This document shows positions 17,351 through 26,897 of a stretch of 62,954 nt of DNA, one piece after another. Position 1 is the stretch's first letter. Every line of letters starts with the position of its first letter. Source of the DNA: Candidatus Pelagibacter sp. (lineage in GTDB: Bacteria > Pseudomonadota > Alphaproteobacteria > Pelagibacterales > Pelagibacteraceae); NCBI GenBank assembly GCA_002689925.1, contig NZIO01000033.1, forward strand, positions 1 to 62,954, read 5' to 3'. The position numbers were made by a program, and so were the translations under genes. The notes below the pieces were generated by a model that was not told the DNA's origin, did not search any database, and saw only the letters and a list, made by a program, of their open reading frames with translations.

Positions 17351-18265
17351 ATGGAAAAAAAAGATTTACCAACTATTAGTGCTAGTCCAAAAACTAGAAA
17401 GTTTGCAAGAGAAGTAGGAGCTGATTTACGTTTAATAAAAGGATCACAAAGAGAAGGAAGAATTAGTGAGGAAGACGTAAAAACATTTGTTAAAAATTCA
17501 TTCTCAGAGGTAACAACAAAAAAAAATGAAACAAAATTAGCTGAATATAATCATTCAGATTTTGGAGATATCGAAAAAAAATCTTTACCAAGAATAAAAA
17601 AAATTGCAGGACCGCATTTACAAAAATCCTGGAATGAAATTCCTCATGTCACACAGCACGATGAGGCAGATATTACTGAAATGGAATTATTTAGAAAATC
17701 ATTAAGAGATTTATATAGTGGAGAAAAAATATCTATTACGCCATTGGCTTTTATTATCAGGGCTGTAGTTAAAGCTCTTAAAGATTACCCAAATTTTAAC
17801 ACTTCATTAGATTTAAAAAAAGATCAAATAATCTATAAAAAGTATTATCATATAGGAATTGCTGTAGACACACCGCATGGCTTAATGGTACCTAAAATTA
17901 GAGACGCAGAAAAAAAAGATATAACAGCTCTTGGAAAAGAATTAAAAAAGATAAGCAAACTTTCTGCAGAATTAAAAATTGATAAAAGAGAATTTTTTGG
18001 AGGATCTATGACAATTTCTAGTCTAGGAAGTATTGGGGGAAGTTTTTTTACTCCAATTATAAACCAACCTGAAGTTGCTATTCTTGGAGTCGGTAAAGCA
18101 GAAAAAAAACAAGTATTTATAAAAGATAAATATGAAAGTAGAATCATGCTTCCATTATCTCTTTCTTACGATCATAGAGTTATAGATGGAGCTGAAGGTG
18201 CACGTTTTTGTTCACATTTAAAAGAAAGCCTAGGAAAAGATTTTGCCTACAAATTAGCAGTTTGA
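17351..18265 (+). CDS. aceF: Dihydrolipoamide acetyltransferase (E2) lacking a lipoyl domain
   Basis: 304 residues. It begins directly with a peripheral subunit-binding domain (about 8-48, SASPKTRKFAREVGADL and GRISEEDVK). A short linker and the acetyltransferase catalytic domain (about 80-304) follow, with the active-site DHRVIDG near residues 274-280 and the SSLGSIGG segment. Usual AceF proteins carry one to three lipoyl domains in front; this one has none, and the E1 encoded just upstream supplies one. The two genes are separated by two bases, so they are one operon. E3 is not in the window. Confidence 0.93.
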   Translation: MEKKDLPTISASPKTRKFAREVGADLRLIKGSQREGRISEEDVKTFVKNSFSEVTTKKNETKLAEYNHSDFGDIEKKSLPRIKKIAGPHLQKSWNEIPHVTQHDEADITEMELFRKSLRDLYSGEKISITPLAFIIRAVVKALKDYPNFNTSLDLKKDQIIYKKYYHIGIAVDTPHGLMVPKIRDAEKKDITALGKELKKISKLSAELKIDKREFFGGSMTISSLGSIGGSFFTPIINQPEVAILGVGKAEKKQVFIKDKYESRIMLPLSLSYDHRVIDGAEGARFCSHLKESLGKDFAYKLAV

Positions 18266-18269
18266 TTAT

Positions 18270-19175
18270 ATGACAAAAACGATGTCTTTAGTTAGTGCAC
18301 TTTTATGCACTTTTATTTGGGGAACAACATTCATTGCACAAGATACAGGAATGGACGAAATTGGTCCACTTACATTTAATGGAGCTAGATTCTTTATTGG
18401 CTTTTTGTCTGTTTTGCCTTTTGCAATTCTTTTTGAAAAGAAAAAAATTATAAAGGAAATAAATCTTAATAAAAAACTTTTTTTTAAATTACTTTTTTTT
18501 GTTGGGTTATTTCTATTTTTAGGAACATATGTTCAGCAAGCAGCTTTGCTATATACTGACATTGCTAATGCTGCTTTTTTTACAATTTTTTATGTTCCAA
18601 TAGTTCCAATAATTCTCTATTTTTTTTACAACAAGTCTATCCATTGGAGTATTTGGCCGTCTATTTTATTTTGTATAGCTGGTGTTTATTTATTAAGTGA
18701 TTTTTCTAATGCTACAATGAGAAAGGGAGATGGTTTAGTTATACTATGTGCTATTTTTTGGAGTTTGCATATAATTTTTATAGGAAAATTTATAAAACAG
18801 TTTGATCTTCCTTTATCTTTTGGAGCTCTTCAAGCTTTGCTAGTTGCTTTTTTTTCAACTTTTTTTGCAATAATTTTTGAAACAGTTACTTTTTCAAATA
18901 TATTAAATGAATATATATCAATAATTTATGCAGGTGCATTATCAGGTGGAGTTGCTTTTACATTACAAATATATGCTCAAAAAAATATTTCTGCTGCACC
19001 AGCAGCTATAATCTTTTCTCTAGAGGGTGTTTTTGCTGCTGTAGCTGCATGGTTAATACTTAATCAAATTTTAGGTTTTAACAATATTTTGGGCTGTGTA
19101 TTAATTCTTTTAGGTGTGCTTTTTTCACAGCTTGCACCTTTATATAAAAAAAAACTAAAAGTAAACTATACTTAA
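18270..19175 (+). CDS. EamA/DMT-family transporter
   Basis: 301 residues with about ten hydrophobic helices in two repeated halves (LVSALLCTFIWGTTFIAQD at the start of the first, LVILCAIFWSLHIIFIGKF at the start of the second), the EamA layout of the drug/metabolite transporter superfamily. Substrates of such proteins include amino acids and nucleosides; none can be named here. It is 4 bases after aceF, so it probably shares that transcript, and its end overlaps the convergent uppP gene by 21 bases. Confidence 0.86.
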   Translation: MTKTMSLVSALLCTFIWGTTFIAQDTGMDEIGPLTFNGARFFIGFLSVLPFAILFEKKKIIKEINLNKKLFFKLLFFVGLFLFLGTYVQQAALLYTDIANAAFFTIFYVPIVPIILYFFYNKSIHWSIWPSILFCIAGVYLLSDFSNATMRKGDGLVILCAIFWSLHIIFIGKFIKQFDLPLSFGALQALLVAFFSTFFAIIFETVTFSNILNEYISIIYAGALSGGVAFTLQIYAQKNISAAPAAIIFSLEGVFAAVAAWLILNQILGFNNILGCVLILLGVLFSQLAPLYKKKLKVNYT

Positions 19176-19931
19176 TATAAATATTGAAAGTATTATTCTA
19201 TAGAGTATGAATATTTTTAAACTAAATTTTTTGATAAAATTTAAAAAAATTGATATTGTAATATAAGAAAAAACAAAGGAAAATAACACAGCGCAAATAG
19301 CTAAAATATTTAGCTCAATGCTTTCTTCTTTATAAATATTATAAATTCCTAAAGAGCTAGCTGCTGTTAAGGCAGGTATAGCTAAAAAAAAAGAAATCTT
19401 GGATGAATCGAATCTACTAAAACCCATGATCCTTCCAGCGCTAATAGTAATACCAGCTCTACTTACACCTGGTATTAAAGACAAAACTTGAAATAAACCA
19501 AAAATAAGCGCTGATTTGTTAGAAAAATCATTTTTAATTAATTTTCTAACTTTTACTTTGTCGCTTATGTATAAAAAAATTCCAAATATAAGGCTCATCC
19601 AACCAATTAACTCTAAACCTCTTAGTTTTTCAATCAAACCAGTTTGATACAGAACATAACCGATTGGAATTATTGGAATTGTACCAACAATAATTTTTAG
19701 TAAAAAATTTTTATTATTTTTAAAATCAAATAAATCTTTTCTAAAATAAATTACTATCGCCATTAAAGAACCAAGGTGTAAACAAATATCTATTAATAAA
19801 TTTTGATTTTCAAAAATATAATATTTAGAAATTAAGATAAGATGCGCAGAAGAGCTAATAGGTAAAAATTCAGTAATACCTTGAGTTATTGAAAGAATTA
19901 AAACTTCTATGTAAGATATGTAAGAAATCAT
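19155..19931 (-). CDS. uppP: Undecaprenyl-diphosphatase
   Basis: 258 residues, eight or so membrane helices. UppP (BacA) removes a phosphate from undecaprenyl diphosphate, recycling the lipid carrier for peptidoglycan and surface sugars. The two active-site signatures are present: ITEFLPISSSAHLIL near residues 18-32 and PGVSRAGITISAGRIMGFSR near 154-173. It converges on the DMT transporter and is divergent from gltD. Confidence 0.93.
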   Translation of the reverse strand: MISYISYIEVLILSITQGITEFLPISSSAHLILISKYYIFENQNLLIDICLHLGSLMAIVIYFRKDLFDFKNNKNFLLKIIVGTIPIIPIGYVLYQTGLIEKLRGLELIGWMSLIFGIFLYISDKVKVRKLIKNDFSNKSALIFGLFQVLSLIPGVSRAGITISAGRIMGFSRFDSSKISFFLAIPALTAASSLGIYNIYKEESIELNILAICAVLFSFVFSYITISIFLNFIKKFSLKIFILYRIILSIFILSIVYF

Positions 19932-19943
19932 TGATACTTATTA

Positions 19944-19962
19944 TTGCATAGCAGATATGCAA
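19944..19962. repeat. Inverted repeat between uppP and gltD
   Basis: TTGCAT (19944-19949) and ATGCAA (19957-19962) are exact complements around seven bases. It lies 13 bases upstream of the uppP start codon and 110 upstream of gltD, a position suitable for an operator for either gene. No known regulator motif is matched convincingly. Confidence 0.3.
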
Positions 19963-20013
19963 TATAAATTACAATTTTGCTGGATTTTTATTAAAAAAGG
20001 TCAGTTATTCTGT

Positions 20014-20031
20014 CCTAAAACTACTTTTAGG
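20014..20031 (+). promoter_or_regulatory. Short hairpin upstream of gltD
   Basis: CCTAAAA (20014-20020) pairs exactly with TTTTAGG (20025-20031) around CTAC. It is 40 bases before the gltD ATG. It has no following U-run longer than three, so it does not look like a terminator. It may be a leader structure of the glutamate synthase message. Confidence 0.42.
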
Positions 20032-20071
20032 CTTATTTGTATTGATATAAAATACCTATAGAAAAAAAAAT

Positions 20072-21511
20072 ATGACTGAAAAAATGCTTAAATTTACTGA
20101 GTTAGAACAACAAACTCCAAAAAAAAGAAAAGTAGAAAATAGAGTAAGTGATTTTGAAGAAGTTTATGATGAATTTATTAACGAGAAAGCGAAGCAACAA
20201 TCTAGCAGATGTTCTCAGTGTGGAGTCCCATTTTGTCAAGTTCATTGTCCGTTGCATAATAATATTCCAGACTGGTTAAAGCTTACAGCTGAAGGAAGGT
20301 TACAAGAGGCTAGTGAACTAGCTCACAGTACAAATAATATGCCAGAAATTTGTGGAAGAATTTGTCCACAAGATCGCTTATGTGAAGGGAATTGTGTAAT
20401 TGAACAATCTGGACATGGAACTGTAACTATAGGTTCAGTAGAAAAATATATTACAGATACCGCATGGGATGAAGGCTGGATAAAACCAATCAAAGTAACT
20501 AAAGAAATTGATCAGTCAGTAGGAATTATTGGAAGTGGACCAGCAGGACTTGCATGCGCAGAAGAACTTAGAAAAGCAGGCTATAAAATAAGTATTTATG
20601 ATCGATATGATAGAGCTGGAGGTTTATTAATTTATGGAATACCAAATTTTAAATTAGAAAAGTTTGTAGTTGAAAGAAGAACAAAACTTTTAAAAGAAGG
20701 AGGTATAGAATTTAATCAAAATATTGATGTAGGAAAAAATATAACTCTAGAAGAACTACAAGAAAAACATGACGCTATTTTAATAGCCACAGGAGTATAC
20801 AAACCAAGAGAAATAGATTTACCTGGTAATAATTTAAAAAATATTTTTCCAGCAATGGAATTTTTAACTGCTTCTAATCGTAAAGGCTTGGGAGATAAAG
20901 TCCAGGACTTTGATAATGGAAAACTTAATGCTGAAAATAAAAATATTGTCGTAATAGGTGGTGGTGATACTGCTATGGATTGTGTAAGGACAGCAATAAG
21001 ACAAAATGCTAAATCAGTAAAATGTCTGTATAGAAGGGATAAAGAAAATATGCCTGGATCAGCAAGAGAAGTAAATAACGCAGAAGAAGAAGGAGTAGAA
21101 TTTTTATGGTTAACAAATCCTAAAGAATTTATTGGATCAGAAAAAATTTCTTCTTTAAAGATAGAAAAAATGCAACTTGGTGAACCAGACTCTTCTGGCA
21201 GAAAAACTCCAGAACCCATTACTAATTCTACTTTTGAAATTAAGACTGATATTGCTATTAAAGCACTTGGTTTTGATCCTGAGGACTTACCAAATATGTT
21301 TAACAATAATAATTTATCAGTATCTAAATGGGGGACTTTAAAAGTTGATAGAGATACAATGCAAACAAATATTCCAGGAGTTTTTGCAGCAGGCGATATA
21401 GTTAGAGGAGCCTCTTTAGTAGTATGGGCAATTAAAGATGGACGAGACGCTTCTTTGTCAATTAAAAAATATTTAGAATTTAAAAAACAAAAAAAAATTA
21501 AAGCAGCATAA
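20072..21511 (+). CDS. gltD: Glutamate synthase small (beta) subunit
   Basis: 479 residues, standard length. It supplies electrons from NADPH through FAD and iron-sulphur clusters to the large subunit. The N-terminal cluster-binding region has CSQCGVPFCQVHCPL and CGRICPQDRLCEGNC. Two nucleotide-binding folds follow, GIIGSGPAGLACAEELRKAG (about 151-170) and VVIGGGDTAMDCVRTAI (about 294-310), and the C-terminus has PGVFAAGDIVRG. The gene is one base before gltB. Together they assimilate ammonia from glutamine and 2-oxoglutarate into glutamate. Confidence 0.95.
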   Translation: MTEKMLKFTELEQQTPKKRKVENRVSDFEEVYDEFINEKAKQQSSRCSQCGVPFCQVHCPLHNNIPDWLKLTAEGRLQEASELAHSTNNMPEICGRICPQDRLCEGNCVIEQSGHGTVTIGSVEKYITDTAWDEGWIKPIKVTKEIDQSVGIIGSGPAGLACAEELRKAGYKISIYDRYDRAGGLLIYGIPNFKLEKFVVERRTKLLKEGGIEFNQNIDVGKNITLEELQEKHDAILIATGVYKPREIDLPGNNLKNIFPAMEFLTASNRKGLGDKVQDFDNGKLNAENKNIVVIGGGDTAMDCVRTAIRQNAKSVKCLYRRDKENMPGSAREVNNAEEEGVEFLWLTNPKEFIGSEKISSLKIEKMQLGEPDSSGRKTPEPITNSTFEIKTDIAIKALGFDPEDLPNMFNNNNLSVSKWGTLKVDRDTMQTNIPGVFAAGDIVRGASLVVWAIKDGRDASLSIKKYLEFKKQKKIKAA

Positions 21512-21512
21512 A

Positions 21513-24500
21513 ATGAAACTATATAAAAAAAATTTAAAAAAATTAATTGAAGGTAATGTTTATAATCCCAAGGATGAACATGATGCATGTGGAGTTGGCT
21601 TTGTTGCAGCTACAGACGGAAAAAAATCCAGAAAAATTGTAGACTTTGGGATACAAGCTTTAAAAGCTGTGTGGCATCGAGGTGCAGTAGATGCTGATGG
21701 AAAAACTGGTGACGGAGCAGGGATTCATTTAGAAATACCAACCGATTTCTTTATTGAAAGAATAGAAAATGCAGGAAGAAAGCATACGGAAGGCACAATT
21801 TGTGTGGGCATGGTTTTTCTTCCTAGAAATGATTATAGCTCTCAAGAAAAGTGCAAAACTATTGTAGAAAATGAATTATTATCTAAAAATTATTATATTT
21901 ATAGATGGAGACAAGTTCCAGTAAATGTAAAAGTATTAGGAGTAAAAGCAGACTTTAATAGACCAGAAATTGTTCAAGTAATTTTCAAATCAAACAACAA
22001 AGAATTAAAAGATGATGATTTAGAAAGAGACTTATTCGTAGTTAGAAAAAGAATTGAAAAACAATCTAATCTTTTAAAATTAAAAGATTTTTATATATCT
22101 TCTTTCAGTTCAAGATCAATTATTTACAAGGGAATGTTTCTAGCAGAATCTTTGTCAGATTTTTATCCTGATTTAATGGATAAGAGATTTATTTCAAAAT
22201 TTGCAATTTTTCATCAAAGATATTCTACCAATACTTTTCCTAGCTGGGATTTAGCACAGCCATTTAGAACCTTAGCTCATAATGGAGAAATTAATACAAT
22301 TAAAGGAAATGTTAATTGGATGAAAGTTCACGAACAAGACATGAACAATAAATTGTTTAAAAATATTGAAGACTTAAAACCTGTTATTGGAGAAGGAAAC
22401 TCAGACTCTGCAGCTTTAGATAATGTTTTTGAATTATTAATTAGATCTGGAAAGTCTGTTCCTCTTACAAAACTTATGCTTATACCTGATGCGTGGTCAA
22501 AAAGAAGAAAAACTGTTTCAAAAGCTCACCAACAACTTTTTAATTTTTTAAATAGTACAATTGAACCTTGGGATGGACCAGCAGCAATCGCTGCTACAGA
22601 TGGAAAATGGATAATAGCTGCTCAAGATAGAAATGGACTAAGACCTTTAAGATATAGCATTTCCTCAGATAATATTTTGTTTGCTGGCTCTGAAACAGGG
22701 ATGATCCCGTTTCAAGAAGAAAAAATTAATTTTAAAGGAAGGTTAGGACCTGGCCAAGCAATTGCAGTTGATCTTGAAAAGGGCCAAGTTTATGATAGCA
22801 AAAGTCTTAAAAATAAAATTTCTAAAGACTATAAAAAATATAATAAACAAATTATTGATTTAGATAAAAAATTTTATATCTCTAAAGAAAAATTTAATTA
22901 TAGTGGTGATGAATTAAGGCGAAGACAATTTTTAGCTGGCATGAGTATAGAAGATTTAGAACTTATACTTCATCCAATGGTAGAAGACATGAAAGAAGCT
23001 GTTGGATCAATGGGAGATGACACTCCTGCTGCAGTGTTATCTGATAAATACAGACCTTTATCTCATTTTTTTAGGCAAAACTTTAGTCAAGTCACAAATC
23101 CTCCTATTGATTCTTTAAGAGAAAATGAAGTTATGAGTTTAAAAACACGTTTTGGAAACACTGGTAACATTTTGGATTTTGAAAATTTAACAGAGGACAA
23201 CATATATGTTTTAGAAAGCCCAGTATTATCTAATTCACAATTTTCTAAATTCTCAGAATTTTTTAAAGAAAACATAAGAACAATAGATTGCACTTTTAAC
23301 ATTGAAGAAAGTTTAAAAGATAGATTAGATAAATTGCGTATAGAGGCAGAAGTTGCAATTCGAGAAGGAGCAAAACATTTAATTTTAAGTGACAAAGAAG
23401 TTAGTGAAAAAAAAGTTCAAATACCAATGGCTTTAGCAATTGGATCAATTAATTCAAGACTTACAAGTTTAGGCATTAGAGGTTTTGCTTCAATTAATAT
23501 TCAAACCAGTGAAATCTTAGATACACATTCGTTTGCAGTCTTGTTAGGTGTTGGTGCCACTACAATCAACCCCTATATTGCGATTGATTCAATTTTTCAA
23601 AGGTATCAAAAAAAATTATTTGAAAAAATGAGCTTTGAAGAATGTGTTAAAAGATACATAAAATCTATAGACAATGGATTGCTTAAAATAATGTCTAAAA
23701 TGGGCATTTCAGTTTTAAGTGCTTATAGAGGGGGATGCAATTTCGAGGCAGTTGGATTAAGTAGATCAGTTGTAGCAGAATACTTTCCAGGGATGGTTTC
23801 AAGAATATCAGGGATAGGAATAAGTGGAATCGAAAAAAAAATAAAAGAATTGCACGCAAAAGCTTTTCAAAGCAATGTTTTAATTCTTCCAATCGGAGGT
23901 ATCTACAAGTATAGAAAAAATGGTGAAACTCATCAGTATCAAGGTAAATTAATTCATATGCTACAAAGTGCTGTAACATCAAATTCTTACAAAGTTTATA
24001 AAAAATATAGTCAAGGAATTCATGATTTACCAGTAATAAATTTAAGAGATCTTGTAGACTTTAAAAAACTAAAAAAATCAATTAATATTAAAGAGGTTGA
24101 GTCAATCGAAAGTATTAGAAAAAGATTTGGAAGTGGAAGTATGTCTCATGGTGCACTTTCTTCAGAAGCTCATGAGACTTTAGCAATTGGAATGAATAGA
24201 ATAGGAGCAGCTTCTTGTAGTGGCGAAGGAGGAGAGGATTCAAAAAGATTTATTAAAAGACCAAATGGAGACAGTGCTAATTCCAAAGTTAAGCAAATAG
24301 CTTCCGCTAGGTTTGGAGTAACTATTGAGTATCTAAATAACTGTAGTGAAATAGAAATAAAAATTTCCCAAGGTGCTAAACCTGGTGAAGGAGGACAGCT
24401 TCCGGGTTTTAAAGTATCAGAAGAAATTGCAAAGTTAAGACATTCTACTCCTGGAGTAACTTTAATATCTCCTCCGCCCCATCATGATATATATTCCATA

Positions 24501-26012
24501 GAAGATTTAGCTCAACTTATTTATGATCTTAAACAATCTAATCCTAGAGCAAGAGTAGGTGTAAAGTTAGTGGCATCGAGTGGGATTGGTACAATTGCAG
24601 CTGGAGTAGCCAAAGCTAAGGCAGACGTTATATTAATTTCAGGTCATTCTGGAGGCACTGGAGCTAGCCCTCAAACAAGTGTAAAATTTGTAGGAATACC
24701 TTGGGAAATGGGACTTACTGAAGTAAATCAAGTTTTAACACTAAATAATCTTAGACATAAAGTTACTTTAAGGACTGATGGAGGATTAAAAACAGGTAGG
24801 GATGTAGTTATTGCAGCAATGATGGGAGCAGAGGAGTTTGGAATTGGAACTACTTCATTAGTTGCAATGGGTTGTATTATGGTAAGACAATGTCATTCTA
24901 ATACTTGCCCAGTTGGTATTTGTACTCAAGATGAAGATTTAAGAAAAAAATTTACTGGCACTCCTGATAAAGTTGTAAATTTGTTTAGTTTTATAGCTGA
25001 AGAAGTAAGGGAAATTTTAGCAGAAATAGGCTTTAAAAGTTTAAATGAAATTATTGGAAGAAGTGATCTTTTAAAACAAGTAAGTAGAGGAACATCAAAC
25101 TTAGATGATTTAGATTTAAGCCCCCTTCTTGTTCAAGCAGATCCTGGAGAATATAAAAGACACTCTACTCCTAATTTAATTAATAAAGTTCCAGATACAT
25201 TAGATGAAAAAATTTACAAAGATGTAAAAATTTTAATTGATAAAGAAAAAAATATTGAAAAAAACTATCAAATTAAAAACGTAGATAGAGCCGTCGGAAC
25301 TAGATTATCCCATTATATTTATGAGCATTTTAAAGAAAAGGATTTAACACAAGACTGCATAAAAATTAATCTTAATGGGTCTGCAGGCCAATCTTTGGGA
25401 GCTTTTGCAATTAAAGGTTTAAAACTAAATATAGAAGGAGATGCAAATGATTATGTTGGAAAAGGACTTTCTGGTGCAACTATAGTGGTTAAACCACCAT
25501 TAAAAAGCAATTTAATAAGTCACGAAAATACTATAATTGGAAACACAGTGCTTTATGGAGCCACATCAGGAAAACTTTTTGCATCTGGACAATCAGGAGA
25601 AAGATTTGCTGTAAGGAACTCAGGTGCAGTAGCGGTAATCGAAGGATGTGACTCTAATGGATGCGAATATATGACAGGAGGAACAGTGGTTATTTTAGGA
25701 AAAATAGGAGATAATTTTGCAGCAGGTATGACCGGGGGTATGGCATTTATTTATGATCCAAATCAAGAATTTGAAAACTATGTTAATCCTAACTCGGTAA
25801 TTTGGCAGAAACCTGAAACAGAACATTGGGTTAAATATTTAAAAAAACTTATTAGTAATCATTTTCAAGAAACACAGTCAAAAATAGCATTTAAGATATT
25901 AGATAACTACGAAGAAGAACTAAAAAATTTCCAACAAGTCTGTCCAAAAGAAATGATTGACAAATTGTCAAATCCTATATCTTTAAAAACTATCGTTTCA
26001 AAAGCGATTTAA
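21513..26012 (+). CDS. gltB: Glutamate synthase large (alpha) subunit
   Basis: 1499 residues, full length. The catalytic cysteine of the glutaminase domain is C26 in HDACGVGFVA, so about 25 residues should be removed as a propeptide. The glutaminase domain (26 to about 430) has QRYSTNTFPSWDLAQPFR and HNGEINTI. The FMN-binding synthase domain has GEGGEDSKRF, KPGEGGQLPG and SGHSGGTGASPQTS with the iron-sulphur cysteines in CIMVRQCHSNTCPVGIC. The C-terminal beta-helix is rich in GxxxG repeats (AGMTGGMAF). It works with gltD immediately upstream. Confidence 0.96.
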   Translation: MKLYKKNLKKLIEGNVYNPKDEHDACGVGFVAATDGKKSRKIVDFGIQALKAVWHRGAVDADGKTGDGAGIHLEIPTDFFIERIENAGRKHTEGTICVGMVFLPRNDYSSQEKCKTIVENELLSKNYYIYRWRQVPVNVKVLGVKADFNRPEIVQVIFKSNNKELKDDDLERDLFVVRKRIEKQSNLLKLKDFYISSFSSRSIIYKGMFLAESLSDFYPDLMDKRFISKFAIFHQRYSTNTFPSWDLAQPFRTLAHNGEINTIKGNVNWMKVHEQDMNNKLFKNIEDLKPVIGEGNSDSAALDNVFELLIRSGKSVPLTKLMLIPDAWSKRRKTVSKAHQQLFNFLNSTIEPWDGPAAIAATDGKWIIAAQDRNGLRPLRYSISSDNILFAGSETGMIPFQEEKINFKGRLGPGQAIAVDLEKGQVYDSKSLKNKISKDYKKYNKQIIDLDKKFYISKEKFNYSGDELRRRQFLAGMSIEDLELILHPMVEDMKEAVGSMGDDTPAAVLSDKYRPLSHFFRQNFSQVTNPPIDSLRENEVMSLKTRFGNTGNILDFENLTEDNIYVLESPVLSNSQFSKFSEFFKENIRTIDCTFNIEESLKDRLDKLRIEAEVAIREGAKHLILSDKEVSEKKVQIPMALAIGSINSRLTSLGIRGFASINIQTSEILDTHSFAVLLGVGATTINPYIAIDSIFQRYQKKLFEKMSFEECVKRYIKSIDNGLLKIMSKMGISVLSAYRGGCNFEAVGLSRSVVAEYFPGMVSRISGIGISGIEKKIKELHAKAFQSNVLILPIGGIYKYRKNGETHQYQGKLIHMLQSAVTSNSYKVYKKYSQGIHDLPVINLRDLVDFKKLKKSINIKEVESIESIRKRFGSGSMSHGALSSEAHETLAIGMNRIGAASCSGEGGEDSKRFIKRPNGDSANSKVKQIASARFGVTIEYLNNCSEIEIKISQGAKPGEGGQLPGFKVSEEIAKLRHSTPGVTLISPPPHHDIYSIEDLAQLIYDLKQSNPRARVGVKLVASSGIGTIAAGVAKAKADVILISGHSGGTGASPQTSVKFVGIPWEMGLTEVNQVLTLNNLRHKVTLRTDGGLKTGRDVVIAAMMGAEEFGIGTTSLVAMGCIMVRQCHSNTCPVGICTQDEDLRKKFTGTPDKVVNLFSFIAEEVREILAEIGFKSLNEIIGRSDLLKQVSRGTSNLDDLDLSPLLVQADPGEYKRHSTPNLINKVPDTLDEKIYKDVKILIDKEKNIEKNYQIKNVDRAVGTRLSHYIYEHFKEKDLTQDCIKINLNGSAGQSLGAFAIKGLKLNIEGDANDYVGKGLSGATIVVKPPLKSNLISHENTIIGNTVLYGATSGKLFASGQSGERFAVRNSGAVAVIEGCDSNGCEYMTGGTVVILGKIGDNFAAGMTGGMAFIYDPNQEFENYVNPNSVIWQKPETEHWVKYLKKLISNHFQETQSKIAFKILDNYEEELKNFQQVCPKEMIDKLSNPISLKTIVSKAI

Positions 26013-26018
26013 CATTAC

Positions 26019-26897
26019 ATGAAAGAAAATTTTAAATTATTATGTTTTGGTTTTGGGCAAGTAGCAAAGTATTTTGTTAAAAATCTTATTAAAAATCAAT
26101 TTAAATTTGAGTTAATCACAACAAATACAACAAAAACACAATTTAAAGATTTTGATGGTTTAAAATACAAGTCTTATTATTTTTTTAATAATTTATATGA
26201 CAAAGAATTATTGGAAGATTTAAGATCTTCAAATAAAATTTTAGTTTCCATTCCACCTAAAAATGAAAAAGATATTGTTTTAGAAACCTTTAATCAAATA
26301 TTTCAAAAAAATAATTTTGATTGGGTTACTTATTTATCTGCAACAAGTGTTTATGGTAATAAGAATGGAGAATGGGTTAATGAAGATGTAAATCCTGAAC
26401 CTACTAATAAAAGAGGAATTTTGAGATTAAAAGCAGAAAATGATTGGTTAAAATTTCATAAACTTTTTAATTTACCAGTTCAAATATTTCGTTTGTCTGG
26501 AATTTATTCTCTTGAAAATAATATACTCAAGAGGCTAAAAATGGGAGACCTAAAAATTATCAAAAAGAGTAATCATTTTTTTTCAAGAATACATGTTGAG
26601 GATATTGCTCAAATTTTAACTATTTCTTTAAAAATAAAAAAACCAGGAGAAATTTTTAATATTTCAGATGATTATCCTTGTAGTAATAAAGAGATTGCAA
26701 AATATGCTGCGAAAATTATGAAAACAAATGATCCTGAAGAAATTAATTTAGAAGATATTAAAAGTGAAATGTTAAAGGAATTTTATAAAGACTCAAAAAA
26801 AGTAGATAATAAAAAGATGAAGTTTTTTTTTAATTACAAGCTAAAATATCCCACATATAAAGATGGTTTAAAGATGATTAAAGATCATAAAATTTAA
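26019..26897 (+). CDS. SDR-superfamily (YeeZ-like) NAD(P)-binding protein
   Basis: 292 residues. The start LLCFGFGQVAKYFVKNL is a Rossmann nucleotide loop of the GxGxxA type. LSATSVYGNKNGEWVNED and a later FRLSGIYSLENN resemble extended SDR proteins of the YeeZ group, whose reactions are mostly unknown. The usual YxxxK pair is not clear: the expected region reads PTNKRGILRLKAEND, so activity is uncertain. It follows gltB by 6 bases and overlaps the convergent hydrolase gene by 30 bases. Confidence 0.75.
   Translation: MKENFKLLCFGFGQVAKYFVKNLIKNQFKFELITTNTTKTQFKDFDGLKYKSYYFFNNLYDKELLEDLRSSNKILVSIPPKNEKDIVLETFNQIFQKNNFDWVTYLSATSVYGNKNGEWVNEDVNPEPTNKRGILRLKAENDWLKFHKLFNLPVQIFRLSGIYSLENNILKRLKMGDLKIIKKSNHFFSRIHVEDIAQILTISLKIKKPGEIFNISDDYPCSNKEIAKYAAKIMKTNDPEEINLEDIKSEMLKEFYKDSKKVDNKKMKFFFNYKLKYPTYKDGLKMIKDHKI

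Noticed and set aside
20716-21588. A 290-codon minus-strand frame opposite gltD
   Set aside because: It is the mirror of a clear gltD/gltB coding region, is rich in Ser and Ile as antisense frames of AT-rich genes are, and has no recognisable motif.
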